The notes under the pieces were generated by a model. It had not been told where the DNA came from, searched no databases, and saw only the letters and a list, made by a program, of their open reading frames with translations. Positions 14,469 to 23,733 of a stretch of 33,803 nucleotides of DNA are shown here, piece by piece. Positions within the stretch are counted from its first letter, which is position 1. Every line of letters begins with the position of its first letter. Made by a program: the position numbers and the translations under genes. The DNA is from an uncultured Eubacteriales bacterium. Its GTDB lineage: Bacteria; Bacillota; Clostridia; Oscillospirales; CAG-272. Location of the stretch: contig CAKSJC010000001.1 in the NCBI GenBank assembly GCA_934462885.1, positions 1-33,803 on the forward strand. Direction: 5' to 3'.

Positions 14469-16898
14469 TTACATCAAACGTGCGAATTGACGGTCGATTG
14501 ACGATTTTTTTATTTCAAAGGCGACGGGTCTGCCGTGAGGACATGTGCGGATGACCTGATTATCGGCGCCCGGCTTTTTTAAGAGTCTGTCGCATATCCA
14601 CTTTATGTGAGCGATATCGTAAACCCGCCCGCCTTTTATCGCAGCTTTGCAGGAAGCCTGCCAAAGACGCGACTCAAAGAATCCCTCTGCAACTGACTCA
14701 ACGCTTCCCGTTACGTCCGACAGACGCGAAGCAAGTGAAGTGAACAATTCGAGCGCTTCCGACGGCTCCAGATCGGACGGTATTTGCGTTATAACGGCGC
14801 GTGAGGTTGAGATACCTGTTTCGCGGAACTCGCATTCAAATCCGAGCGCACGGATTTTATCGATGTGTTCGGCGGCAGCGTCCGCTTCCACGGTCATCAT
14901 ATCCGCTTCAAGAGGGGTAAGAAGTATCTGACCTTCAGCGGCGCGCCCGTCTTTAAGAGCATGGCGCATCTTGCGGCACAATTCATCGAAGATAATCCGC
15001 TCATGAGCGGCATGCTTGTCGATCATGAGAAGCCTGTCGGAGAGCTGAACTATAACATAGCAATTAAACGCCTCTCCGATAATGAAATAATCGGGAATAT
15101 CAGACGGCTTTATGTCGTCGGGATAGCTGTATTCATAAGAAGAATGCAAAGCGGGGAAAGTTTCATTTGTTAAAGGAATATCCGGGGGCTCGTTGAGATG
15201 CAGTGTGTCATCCGAACTTACGGCTATACGGGGGTTTGTTCTGTCGGAAGTATGGAACGAGTTTTCATGATTCCCGTCGCTTTCATCTTTTACCGTGGAG
15301 TTGAGCGTGTTGATTGCCGTATCATTCGATTTGGGATTTTTTGCCATGACGCCGCCGTTATCTGTTATAGGATATCTTTCGGATTCGTCCGGCGTGCTTG
15401 CGGGAGAGCTTTCGCTTGTTCTTTTATCGGATATATCCGAAGTTTTTATCTGCTCTGCTTTAGAGTTATTTTCAGTATGAGAGAATCTGCTTGCAAACTC
15501 ATATTCGCTGTCCGCGATTTTTTCAAAAGCGTCTCGGTGGAGCTTTATCATTTCCGTATATGGAAGTTCTTCCGTGTACGACGGGACTATATCGGGAGAG
15601 CTTTTTGCGTAGTCGGCGGACGAAGCACGGTTGTCCGAACGGTGTATGTATTCGTTATATCCGTGTGATTTGTAATTCTGCGTTACGATTTGCGGATTTT
15701 CGCTTCTTTTTTGAGTTGAATCCGGATTAACATCAAAGGCGGAATCGCGCATAGCTTCCGTGAGAGTCAGCTGATCCTCTTTTTTTCGCGGTGCGTCGAG
15801 CGGAACGAAAGCATTCATTAGTTCTCGTGATGTTTGCTTCTTTTTCCCTGTAATAGAGTCTGAGGCTGTGTACGTACTGCCTGTTTTTATTGAAAGCTCA
15901 GGACGTTTTGCCGCCGAATCAAGCGCAGACAGCGTAGCGTAGTATACCGCATCGAAAATAAGCTTTTCGTTTGCGAATTTTACCTCAAGCTTTGAAGGAT
16001 GTACGTTTACATCAACAAGTTCAGGGTTAACTTCTATGTTTATAACGCACATTGGGAACTTGTCGTGCGGTATTTTTGATAAAAACGCCTGTTCAACGGC
16101 GGCGGAAGCAGTTTTGCTTTTCACGTAGCGTCCGTTTATGAAGAAGTTTTCCATATTTCTGTTTGAACGGAACATATCCGATTCTGAAATATATCCCGTG
16201 AGGTGTATACCGTTTTCAGCGCGATCGACTTTAAGCAAACGCTTCGCAACATCGCGCCCGAAGAGAGCCCACATAGTTTCGGAGAGATTTCCGTGGCCGG
16301 CAGTCATGAATTTTACTTCCCCGTCGCTTATGTATTTTATGGAAACGTCGGCGCGGGAGAGGGCTATTTTTTCGACTACCGCGCTGACAGCGGCGGCTTC
16401 CGTAGAGTCTTTTTTTAAAAACTTGCGTCTTGCGGGAACGTTGAAGAACAGATCGTCTACGATGACGGAAGTTCCCTCCGGACATCCGACTTCGGTAAAG
16501 CTTGTTATTTCTCCTCCGGAGGATTCAAGAAGAGCGCCCATTTTCGAGTCGGCGGTTTTTGAGAAAATCTTCATTTTTGAAACGGAAGAAATTGCAGCCA
16601 GAGCTTCTCCGCGGAATCCGAGAGTTGATATTCCGGTGAGATCGGAGGCGTCCTTGATTTTGCTCGTGGCATGGCGAAGGATAGATACGGGGAGGTCTTC
16701 CGCGTCCATACCGCAGCCGTTGTCGGTAACTCTTATGGAAGCAACTCCGCCGCGGCGAATTTCTATCGTGACGACGGTTCCGCCGGCGTCAATCGCGTTT
16801 TCGAGAAGTTCTTTGACAACGGAAGCCGGACGGTCAACGACTTCGCCCGCCGCGATAAGGTTTGCGACATCGAAGCCGAGTACGTTTATTTTCCCCAT
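14469..16898 (-). CDS. mutL: DNA mismatch repair protein MutL
   Basis: ATPase and nicking partner of MutS. The 809-residue protein has the GHKL motifs KELLENAIDAGG (29-40), DNGCGM (59-64) and GFRGEA (94-99), then a transducer domain to about 340, a long Ser/Thr/Asp/Asn-rich linker (about 345-620), and the dimerisation/endonuclease domain. The nuclease motif is DKHAAHERIIFDE (627-639), a variant of the usual DQHA-x2-E-x4-E, accompanied by SCKAAIKGG (about 749-757), CPHGRP (786-791) and a terminal FARLM. GGAGG lies 5 bases before the ATG. It is longer than most MutL proteins because of the linker. It lies 139 bases after mutS; that gap contains only a small inverted repeat (16987-16993 with 17011-17017). 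Confidence 0.95.
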   Translation of the reverse strand: MGKINVLGFDVANLIAAGEVVDRPASVVKELLENAIDAGGTVVTIEIRRGGVASIRVTDNGCGMDAEDLPVSILRHATSKIKDASDLTGISTLGFRGEALAAISSVSKMKIFSKTADSKMGALLESSGGEITSFTEVGCPEGTSVIVDDLFFNVPARRKFLKKDSTEAAAVSAVVEKIALSRADVSIKYISDGEVKFMTAGHGNLSETMWALFGRDVAKRLLKVDRAENGIHLTGYISESDMFRSNRNMENFFINGRYVKSKTASAAVEQAFLSKIPHDKFPMCVINIEVNPELVDVNVHPSKLEVKFANEKLIFDAVYYATLSALDSAAKRPELSIKTGSTYTASDSITGKKKQTSRELMNAFVPLDAPRKKEDQLTLTEAMRDSAFDVNPDSTQKRSENPQIVTQNYKSHGYNEYIHRSDNRASSADYAKSSPDIVPSYTEELPYTEMIKLHRDAFEKIADSEYEFASRFSHTENNSKAEQIKTSDISDKRTSESSPASTPDESERYPITDNGGVMAKNPKSNDTAINTLNSTVKDESDGNHENSFHTSDRTNPRIAVSSDDTLHLNEPPDIPLTNETFPALHSSYEYSYPDDIKPSDIPDYFIIGEAFNCYVIVQLSDRLLMIDKHAAHERIIFDELCRKMRHALKDGRAAEGQILLTPLEADMMTVEADAAAEHIDKIRALGFECEFRETGISTSRAVITQIPSDLEPSEALELFTSLASRLSDVTGSVESVAEGFFESRLWQASCKAAIKGGRVYDIAHIKWICDRLLKKPGADNQVIRTCPHGRPVAFEIKKSSIDRQFARLM

Positions 16899-17037
16899 TT
16901 TAACCTCCGTTTCGTTTATTTTTTATCTTTATGTTTTTTTGTAAGTTTCAGGTTGTGAATATTTGTAAAAACGTTCGAAGTCTTTTTCTCCGTTCTGATG
17001 AAAAACAAAGACGGAGATTTTTGCGGGCGAGAAGCTG

Positions 17038-19623
17038 TCAAAGAAGCTTTTTCCACTCATAAATAAGGTTCATAGCTTCTATCGGGGTCAGAGTGTTTAT
17101 GTCTGTTTTTTTCAGTTTTTCTTTTATTTCTTCAGCCGCGGCGTCAGAGAAGCATAAATTCATTGAAAGCTCTTCTTTGTGCGCCGTGTTTTTTTTCGGT
17201 TTTACGCTTACTTTTTCGCCCGCTTCAAGGTCGCGCAGTATTTCTTTTGCGCGGCGTGTGACTTCTCCGGGAACTCCGGCGAGTCTTGCGACTTCAATAC
17301 CGTAGCTGTCGTCGGTCGGACCTCTCACGATCTTTCTTAAAAAAGTGATGTCCTCGCCTCTTTTTTTGGCTGCGATGTTATAGTTTACGATTCCTTTTAT
17401 TTGTTCTTCAAGTTCGGTAAGCTCATGGTAGTGAGTTGCGAACATGGCTTTCGCGCCTATTTTGCGGCTTACCGTGTATTCGGCTACCGCGCGGGCTATG
17501 CTCATACCATCATAGGTGGATGTTCCGCGGCCTATTTCGTCGTAGATGATGAAACTGCGGGATGTGGCGTTATTTAGTATATATGCAACCTCACGCATTT
17601 CTAACATGAACGTAGATTGCCCGGAGGCGAGATCGTCTGACGCGCCTACGCGGGTGAATAATTTGTCGGCTACCCCGATTTTCGCGTAAGAGGCGGGAAC
17701 GAAAGAACCTATCTGCGCCATAAGGATAATGAGCGCGGTTTGACGCATATATGTGGATTTACCCGCCATATTGGGGCCGGTTATGAGCATGAGGGAGTTG
17801 TCTTCGGTGTCGAGGTATGCGTCGTTCGGAACGAAATACGAATCCGGGACGAACTGCTCGACTACGGGATGACGTCCGTTTTTTATATCGATAACGTTTC
17901 CTGCGTCTACAATCGGGCAGACATAAGAGTTTTGCGACGCGACTTCGGCGAGGGAAATAAAAGCGTCGAGCTTGGCAAGCGCGCGTGCGCTTTGTCTTAT
18001 GCGGGAAGCTTGAACGTTTACGGCGTCGCGCACCTTTACGAAAATCTCATACTCGATAGCTTTAAGCTTGTCGTCCGCTCCGAGAATGGTGGCTTCCATA
18101 TTTTTAAGCTCGTCTGTTATGTAGCGCTCTTTATCGGACAGCGTTTGTTTTCTTATGTACCCGTCGGGTATAGAATCGGCAGCTGAGCGCGGAGCTTCAA
18201 TGTAATATCCGAAGACTCTGTTGTAGCCGATCTTCAAATTTTTGATGCCGGTTTTTTCTTTTTCTTCGGCTTCCGCTTTTTTTATCCAGTCTTTTCCGTT
18301 ATTCATAATATAGCGGAGTTCATCGACGTCGGAATTGTATCCATCCTTGATGATTCCGCCCTCTCTCACGATAAACGGAGGGTTTTCGTCGATTGCCTCG
18401 TCTATGAGAGAGCATATATCCGAGAGCTCGTCAAGCTCATCGTATATTTTTTTGAGTTCTCCGCTTTTTATATTTGATATAAGAGCACGGATATCGGGGA
18501 TAACGGAGAGTGTCTGCGCGATAGCTCGGAGATCGCGTCCTCCAGCGGTAGCGTATGTCACCTTTGTTATGAGTCTTTCGAGATCCAAAACGGGAGAGAG
18601 CAGTTCTCTTAACTCCTCTCGCAGTACGAAGTTGTCATATAATTCTGAGACCGCCTGTTCGCGGTTTAATATTTGAGTGAGATTTGTGAGAGGATGTTCG
18701 ATCATTTGTCTTAAGAGTCTCGCGCCCATTGAGGTACTCGTTTTGTCGAGTACCCAGAGAAGAGATCCCCGTTTTTCTTTAGAGAGCATTGTTTCGCAAA
18801 GTTCGAGGTTTCGGCGCGTTGACGAGTCCATTTCGAGAAACTGCGACGACTCGTAGACGTTCAGAGATTTTAAGTATGATATGTCACATTTTTGCGTGTC
18901 GGCGATATATTTAAGGGCAGCTCCGACCGCGATTATAGCAGACCGAGGCTTTCCCGCTGTTTGTTCCGGAGAAAACTGAGCTTCGGTGCGTTCGATCGCC
19001 TCATCGGGAACAAAAAACGCCGATGCAGACTCGGACACGGAGGTTTCCATGCGAGTCTTTATGTGTTCGGCTATTTTCGGGAGAGATTTTAGCGCAGCGC
19101 TTATTATTATTTCCTTCGGATTATATGTTGACAGCTCGTTTATGACTGACTCAGCCGACAGCGTACCCGAAAATGAAGTAGCGGAAATGTAAGCTGTTGA
19201 GATATCGGCAAAGCACATCCCGAGTGAATCTCCGTCAAAATATATCGTGGCAAGATAATTGTTGGATTTTTCGTTTAATAAGTCAGTCTCAATAAGCGTA
19301 CCCGGAGTGATAATGCGCGTGACCTCGCGGCGAACTATCCCACGGGCTGCTTTCGGATCCTCAACCTGTTCGCAGATTGCTACTTTATATCCTTTTTCGA
19401 TTAGCTTGCCGATATATGGTTCGCACGAATGATACGGAACCCCGCACATAGGCGCGCGTTCTTCTTCGCCGCAGTCTCTGCCGGTGAGGGTGAGTTCAAG
19501 CTCTGCCGATGCCACCTGAGCGTCATCAAAAAACATCTCGTAGAAATCCCCGAGACGATAGAAGAGAATGAAATCGCGGTATTTGTTTTTTATTTCAAAA
19601 TACTGCTGCATCATCGGCGTCAT
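17038..19623 (-). CDS. mutS: DNA mismatch repair protein MutS
   Basis: Recognises mismatches. The 861-residue protein has the N-terminal FYEMF motif (27-31) whose phenylalanine and glutamate contact the mismatch, connector and lever domains, Walker A GPNMAGKST (about 616-624) and Walker B DEIGRGTST (about 695-703), followed by the ATHYHEL signature. The frame can start at a GTG (19632), but ATG 19623 has AGAGGTG at a better distance. It forms a repair operon with mutL and sits behind ylbF and miaB. Confidence 0.95.
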   Translation of the reverse strand: MTPMMQQYFEIKNKYRDFILFYRLGDFYEMFFDDAQVASAELELTLTGRDCGEEERAPMCGVPYHSCEPYIGKLIEKGYKVAICEQVEDPKAARGIVRREVTRIITPGTLIETDLLNEKSNNYLATIYFDGDSLGMCFADISTAYISATSFSGTLSAESVINELSTYNPKEIIISAALKSLPKIAEHIKTRMETSVSESASAFFVPDEAIERTEAQFSPEQTAGKPRSAIIAVGAALKYIADTQKCDISYLKSLNVYESSQFLEMDSSTRRNLELCETMLSKEKRGSLLWVLDKTSTSMGARLLRQMIEHPLTNLTQILNREQAVSELYDNFVLREELRELLSPVLDLERLITKVTYATAGGRDLRAIAQTLSVIPDIRALISNIKSGELKKIYDELDELSDICSLIDEAIDENPPFIVREGGIIKDGYNSDVDELRYIMNNGKDWIKKAEAEEKEKTGIKNLKIGYNRVFGYYIEAPRSAADSIPDGYIRKQTLSDKERYITDELKNMEATILGADDKLKAIEYEIFVKVRDAVNVQASRIRQSARALAKLDAFISLAEVASQNSYVCPIVDAGNVIDIKNGRHPVVEQFVPDSYFVPNDAYLDTEDNSLMLITGPNMAGKSTYMRQTALIILMAQIGSFVPASYAKIGVADKLFTRVGASDDLASGQSTFMLEMREVAYILNNATSRSFIIYDEIGRGTSTYDGMSIARAVAEYTVSRKIGAKAMFATHYHELTELEEQIKGIVNYNIAAKKRGEDITFLRKIVRGPTDDSYGIEVARLAGVPGEVTRRAKEILRDLEAGEKVSVKPKKNTAHKEELSMNLCFSDAAAEEIKEKLKKTDINTLTPIEAMNLIYEWKKLL

Positions 19624-19705
19624 ATGGCTCACCTCTCATAGAAAAAATGTTGAAGGCACGGTTCGCTTTGCGGAAATGACATTCCGTTTTTTTCTGAACA
19701 GCGGA

Positions 19706-20143
19706 TCAGTGCTCGTGACCGCAGTCTGAATGGCAGCAGCTGCAATCGTGAGCGCAGGGGCGCTTACCGGTGATAGCGAACTGAAGCTCTCCGTATATTT
19801 CATTTGAAAGAGCGTCGAACGCACTCTTTGCCGCAAGATAAGAAGTATAAACCTCATGATTCGTGATAGCGTCGTAAAGTTCGTCTATGCGTGCCTGAAC
19901 AGCATCGCGCGCGTCATCGTCGGCTTCATTATCTTCACCTTCGGCTTTGGCGAAAGTGTCGGCGAGAATATTCTGCTGTGCGTTGTACTCGGCGATGAGA
20001 GAGTTAAGTTCTTCCGAACGTTCGTAATCTTCAATAGATTTTTCGATATTTTTGCATCTTTCATCCTCACGCACAAGAGCGCCGAGAGCGGTGATAAGAT
20101 CTTTCATTTCTTTAGAGAGCATTTCTTCCATGTTTTCTTCCAT
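19706..20143 (-). CDS. YlbF/YmcA-family protein with Cys/His-rich tail
   Basis: The 145-residue helical protein begins MEENMEEMLSKEMKDLITAL and contains the heptad-like region SLIAEYNAQQNILADTFAKA, typical of the Com_YlbF family. In B. subtilis, YlbF and YmcA form a complex with YaaT that binds iron-sulfur clusters and assists RNase Y. Here the C-terminus ends in CAHDCSCCHSDCGHEH, with five cysteines and several histidines, which suggests metal or cluster binding. A second ATG four codons downstream is an alternative start with better spacing. It lies between miaB and mutS. Confidence 0.85.
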   Translation of the reverse strand: MEENMEEMLSKEMKDLITALGALVREDERCKNIEKSIEDYERSEELNSLIAEYNAQQNILADTFAKAEGEDNEADDDARDAVQARIDELYDAITNHEVYTSYLAAKSAFDALSNEIYGELQFAITGKRPCAHDCSCCHSDCGHEH

Positions 20144-20210
20144 CCTTTTTATATTTATAATAATTAAAACCGCCTTTATTTTAATAAAGAGGCGTATTGT
20201 TTTGCAACGG

Positions 20211-21632
20211 TTACTGTATTTCTCCTTCGAGACAGAACGTCTGAACGGATGTGATTTTAACGTTTACAAATTCACCTATCAGACTTTTTTCCGCCGCAAA
20301 GTGAACGGGGCGCACGGGGTCTCCGCGACCCGTGAGCATATTCGGGTCGTTTTTGCTGACATCCTCCGCGAGAACACGTATAGTTCTTCCGATAAAGCGC
20401 GAGTTTCTCTCATCAGAGATATTGTTCTGGAGTTTTATCATTCTCTCAAAGCGCTTGGTCGATACCTCATGAGGCACCTGATCCGGCATGGAGGCTGCGG
20501 GAGTTCCGGAACGCGGGGAATATATAAATGAGAAAATCATGTCGTAGCGGACAGCTTCAAGCATACGGAGTGTATCTTCGAAATCCTCATCCGTTTCGCC
20601 GGGAAAGCCGACTATTATATCCGAGGTGATCGAAACATCGGGCACGGCTTTCTTTAATTTTTCTATCTTTTCGAGGTAAGAAGAAGAATCGTATTTTCTG
20701 TTCATCGCGTTCAGTATTCTGTCAGAACCTGACTGCACAGGAAGATGAAAATGCTTAACAATCTTTTCTTCCGTCGCCATAGCTTCAATGAGACGATCGG
20801 AAGCGTCTTTCGGATGACTTGTCATAAATCTGAGACGGAAGTCGCCGTCGAGAGCGCATATCCTATGCATAAGCTCTGCAATGTCGACGCCGTCTCCGCC
20901 GTTATACGAGTTCACATTCTGCCCGAGCAGAGTTATATCACGCGCACCGCGGCCGATAAGCAGTTTTGCTTCCTCAAGAATATCCGATGCACGGCGGCTT
21001 CTCTCGCGTCCGCGCACATACGGAACTATGCAGTACGAGCAGAAGTTGTTGCAGCCGTACATTATAGAGAGCCACGCCATGTGTTTGGATTCGGGAGCAA
21101 TCGGAATTCCCTCCGATATCTTCCAGTCCTTGCTTAAAATAAATTTGCGACCGCCGCCCGAGAGAGCGTCATGCACAAGCGAAGGAAGAGTCAGAAGCGC
21201 TCCGGTGTCAAATGTAAATGAAACATAAGGATAGCTCATTTTGAGCTTTTTCGCGCGGTTCTCTTGCGTAACCATGCATCCGCCGACTCCGATTATGACT
21301 TCGGGATCCGCATCCTTTATGTGTTTGTACTGACCGATTATTGAAAGAGCTTTTTTTTCGGCGTGTTCGCGTACCGCGCAGGTATTCACGAGAATGAGTT
21401 TTGCTTCTTCGGGGGAGAGCGCCTTGCGGTATCCCATCATTTCGCAAAGTCCTGCAATACGTTCACTGTCAGCTTCATTCTGCTGACAGCCGAATGTTTG
21501 TATATAATATCCGGGGGCGCGATCGCCGATTCGTCCTGCATCACGGTGAATTTTTGCTGTTTTTTCGGCTATATTCAGTTCGGATTGAACATCGGGGTCT
21601 GTCATTCTTGATTCAATATAGTTTTCTGCCAT
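20211..21632 (-). CDS. miaB: tRNA-2-methylthio-N6-dimethylallyladenosine synthase
   Basis: Methylthiolates isopentenyl-adenosine 37 of tRNAs. The 473-residue protein shows the N-terminal methylthiotransferase domain with Cys49 (TFGCQQNEAD), Cys85 (LVNTCAVRE) and Cys119 (GVGGCM), the radical SAM motif C194-x3-C198-x2-C201 (MYGCNNFCSYCIVPY), and a C-terminal TRAM domain (about 405-473, GRTIRVLAEDVSK to LEGEI). CIVPYVRGRE and NSY-type sequence favour MiaB over MtaB or RimO. It starts 26 bases after the apbE stop codon, so it may depend on that transcript. miaA is not in the window. Confidence 0.93.
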   Translation of the reverse strand: MAENYIESRMTDPDVQSELNIAEKTAKIHRDAGRIGDRAPGYYIQTFGCQQNEADSERIAGLCEMMGYRKALSPEEAKLILVNTCAVREHAEKKALSIIGQYKHIKDADPEVIIGVGGCMVTQENRAKKLKMSYPYVSFTFDTGALLTLPSLVHDALSGGGRKFILSKDWKISEGIPIAPESKHMAWLSIMYGCNNFCSYCIVPYVRGRERSRRASDILEEAKLLIGRGARDITLLGQNVNSYNGGDGVDIAELMHRICALDGDFRLRFMTSHPKDASDRLIEAMATEEKIVKHFHLPVQSGSDRILNAMNRKYDSSSYLEKIEKLKKAVPDVSITSDIIVGFPGETDEDFEDTLRMLEAVRYDMIFSFIYSPRSGTPAASMPDQVPHEVSTKRFERMIKLQNNISDERNSRFIGRTIRVLAEDVSKNDPNMLTGRGDPVRPVHFAAEKSLIGEFVNVKITSVQTFCLEGEIQ

Positions 21633-21658
21633 AATTGAGTGAAGTATTCCTTAAAAAA

Positions 21659-22744
21659 TTATTTCTTATTTTCTTCTTTATAAATGAGTTTATAGTCTGA
21701 TGAAGTCATGATGAAATCTTCTTCGCCGAGTCCCGGAGTCAGAACGACTTGTCCGTCTGAGGTGACGAATATCGCTTCAAAAGGTATGAGGCGGGTTTCA
21801 TAAAAATCAAGCGCGCCGTCAAGACCCATCACGAAAAGCGCTGTGGAGAGCGCGTCCGCAGAGGCTCCGCTCTGCGCGTATACAGCTACGCTTGAGAGTT
21901 CCGTGTCTGCGGGGTATCCTGTTTTCGGATCCATTATTTGATGATACTTTTTGCCGTCCTCTTCAAAGAAGCGTTCATAGTCCCCTGAAACTGAGATAAA
22001 TCCGGATGGAATATACATATATCCTATCACCGCGTCGCTCTTTTGAGGATCTCTGATACCTATTTTGTAGGTTTTTGAATCTTTTTTTTCGCCGATTACC
22101 CCTACGTTTCCGCCTATTGAAATAAGAGCATACTTAACGTCTGTGGAATCGAGATATTCAAGAATCCTTTGCGCTGCGACACCTTTACCGATTCCGCCGA
22201 AGTCGATTTTTGCGTCGGGATCACTTTTTTTAACGGAATCTCCCGCAAGAGTGAATTTGTCTGAGCCGGTGTGCGTCAAAGCTGCTGTTATATCTTCGGG
22301 TTTGGGGACGGGACCGCCGCCGTTTACGTTCCAAATTTCTGTAAGAGCGCCGAGGGTGTAGTCATATGCGCCGTCTGTGAGCGCGTTTACGGAATAGGCA
22401 GCTTCGTAGGCTGAGGTGAAAATCTCGCTCGGAGAGAGAAGCATATCCACTTTTCCGTTTAAGAAATAAACTTCTCATTCGGTATTGTACGAAGAAAGGG
22501 CGGCGTCGACGTCCGCAATGATATCGGCGCATTTTTTTGAAATGTCCGTGAGATAATCTTCGGTAAGGCGACCTCCGTTTTTTGAGGAGTTTGAGAGCTT
22601 TAATGCTATATAAGTGTCAAGAGCAAAAAAGTCGAAAGTCGTGTACTCGTCTCTGCTTGCAGAGCATGATGAGAAAAGAGCGGGAGAAACCAGTACGATA
22701 ACGGACAAAAAAGCCGATACAATACGTTTGATCTTAGTTTTCAT
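21659..22744 (-). pseudogene. apbE: ApbE-type FAD:protein FMN transferase, interrupted by an in-frame TGA
   Basis: ApbE enzymes attach FMN to threonine residues of exported flavoproteins. The reading frame is 362 codons including the final stop, with one TGA at 22475-22477 (codon 90). Before it are a lipoprotein-like signal (hydrophobic stretch then LFSSCSAS), FFALDTYIALKL and ALSSYNTE. After it, in the same frame, EVYFLNGKVDMLL continues exactly as the family does, where the usual text is S-x-x-x-x-SE-V. Downstream motifs are intact: DFGGIGKGVAAQ, SIGGNVG, SVSGDYERFF, IMDPKTGYPA and DALSTALFVMG. A TCA serine codon changed to TGA would explain it. It could be a fresh nonsense mutation, a sequencing error or recoding. 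Preceded by AAAAAGGTGAATC and by the eetA/eetB-like genes. Confidence 0.88.
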
Positions 22745-22755
22745 GATTCACCTTT

Positions 22756-23286
22756 TTATTTTATTTGTTTTTCTTCAAATATAAACCGAGGAAGTATATT
22801 AAGTATAACACCGCATGTTCCGCCGAAAATGACGGAGGCGAAAAGAAGAATCGGGGAATACGATAAAGCCGCTTTTTCGAAAACGATTGCCGCGGCGGTC
22901 AACTGACCGAGATTGTGCGAAGCGGCGCAGATTACGGATATGCCGATAAAGCTGAAAACTCGGACTCTCTTTAAGATAATAAGAGACAGAATAACGAAGG
23001 AAGCTCCGGCAAGAGAAAAGAAAAACGAAGTAATACTTCCGAAAAGGAGCGAAAGAACGATAACTTTCGCAAAAGAGACAGCTGCCGCATCAGCCGAGGA
23101 GAGACGGTAAGCGGCGGCTGTTATCGCTATATTTGACAAGCCGAGCTTAAATCCTGGAAGCGGGATGAGAGCCGATATGGGAAAGAGTGATTCTACGAAA
23201 GACATAATGAGAGCGGCTGCAAGGAAGAGAGCGTCCTCAGAGACGCGATGCGAGATATTTTTATCCTGCAATGAAGTCTTCTTCAT
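22756..23286 (-). CDS. Gx transporter-family membrane protein (EetB-like)
   Basis: The 176-residue protein is mostly hydrophobic, with about five membrane segments and the motif FKLGLSNIAITAAAYRL, typical of the family also labelled heptaprenyl diphosphate synthase component I. Proteins of this family lie next to NusG-II and ApbE proteins in flavin-based extracellular electron transfer loci, where, as I recall, they are named EetB. AAAGGAGG lies 9 bases before ATG 23286; the frame extends to 23337 but without such a site. It overlaps the gene in front by 26 bases and ends 11 bases before apbE. Confidence 0.82.
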   Translation of the reverse strand: MKKTSLQDKNISHRVSEDALFLAAALIMSFVESLFPISALIPLPGFKLGLSNIAITAAAYRLSSADAAAVSFAKVIVLSLLFGSITSFFFSLAGASFVILSLIILKRVRVFSFIGISVICAASHNLGQLTAAAIVFEKAALSYSPILLFASVIFGGTCGVILNILPRFIFEEKQIK

Positions 23287-23656
23287 CCTGAAAAGCCTCC
23301 TTTGCACTGATTGATACCGCGGTTTTTGCCGGAACACAAACTATGGATTCTCCGGAAGAGGATATCTTCCCCGTTTTTTCGCAGTATTTGTCGGGACAGT
23401 CGGAATCGCGCACATATACCGATCCGTTCTCTATAATTATTGTAAGAGTGTGACCGTTTGAGCTTATACTCACCTCTCTGTCGCTGTAAAGATCGAAAGA
23501 GAGAGAAGCGGTATCATATTTGATGATTACGCTTTTTCCGTTTTCACGGTTCCGGATGAAGAATAAAAGCGTGACAGCCGCAATGATGATAAAGCAGATT
23601 ACTGCACAGTCAGCGAAAGTAACGCGTCTGCGTGGGACATATGTTTTCATAGACAT
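23261..23656 (-). CDS. NusG domain II-containing membrane-anchored protein (EetA-like)
   Basis: The 131-residue protein has one N-terminal membrane segment (about 14-34, FADCAVICFIIIAAVTLLFF) followed by an external domain with GHTLTIIIENGSVYV, DSDCPDKYCEKTGKIS and GESIVCVPAKT, the signature of the NusG domain II family. The two or three cysteines may bind a metal or form a disulfide. In known EET loci such a protein is the partner of the Gx-transporter protein. The start is ATG 23656 or ATG 23650; neither has a good ribosome binding site. The open frame reaches 23797, but that would place the promoter within the gene. Confidence 0.82.
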   Translation of the reverse strand: MSMKTYVPRRRVTFADCAVICFIIIAAVTLLFFIRNRENGKSVIIKYDTASLSFDLYSDREVSISSNGHTLTIIIENGSVYVRDSDCPDKYCEKTGKISSSGESIVCVPAKTAVSISAKEAFQDEEDFIAG

Positions 23657-23704
23657 ATAAAAAACTGTATGAATATATAATATGAGAATACAATTTATCA
23701 ACTT

Positions 23705-23733
23705 ATTATACATGATTTTATGAGTTAAGTCAA
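23705..23733 (-). promoter_or_regulatory. Sigma-A promoter of the eetA-eetB-apbE operon
   Basis: On the minus strand TTGACT (23728-23733) and TATAAT (23705-23710) are separated by exactly 17 bases. The predicted leader before ATG 23656 is about 45 bases. Genes as far as mutL or further could be read from here. Confidence 0.85.

Noticed and set aside
14865..15668. Plus-strand frames of 102 and 156 codons across the mutL linker region
   Set aside because: They are shadows of the low-complexity linker of mutL, which keeps one open frame across the entire gene.
22475..22477. Reassigned TGA codon or selenocysteine as explanation of the apbE interruption
   Set aside because: Many genes here end in TGA, so it is not reassigned. 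The family has Ser, not Cys, at this site, and the bases after the TGA form only a weak 4-pair stem, not a convincing SECIS element. A frameshift is also excluded because both halves share one frame.
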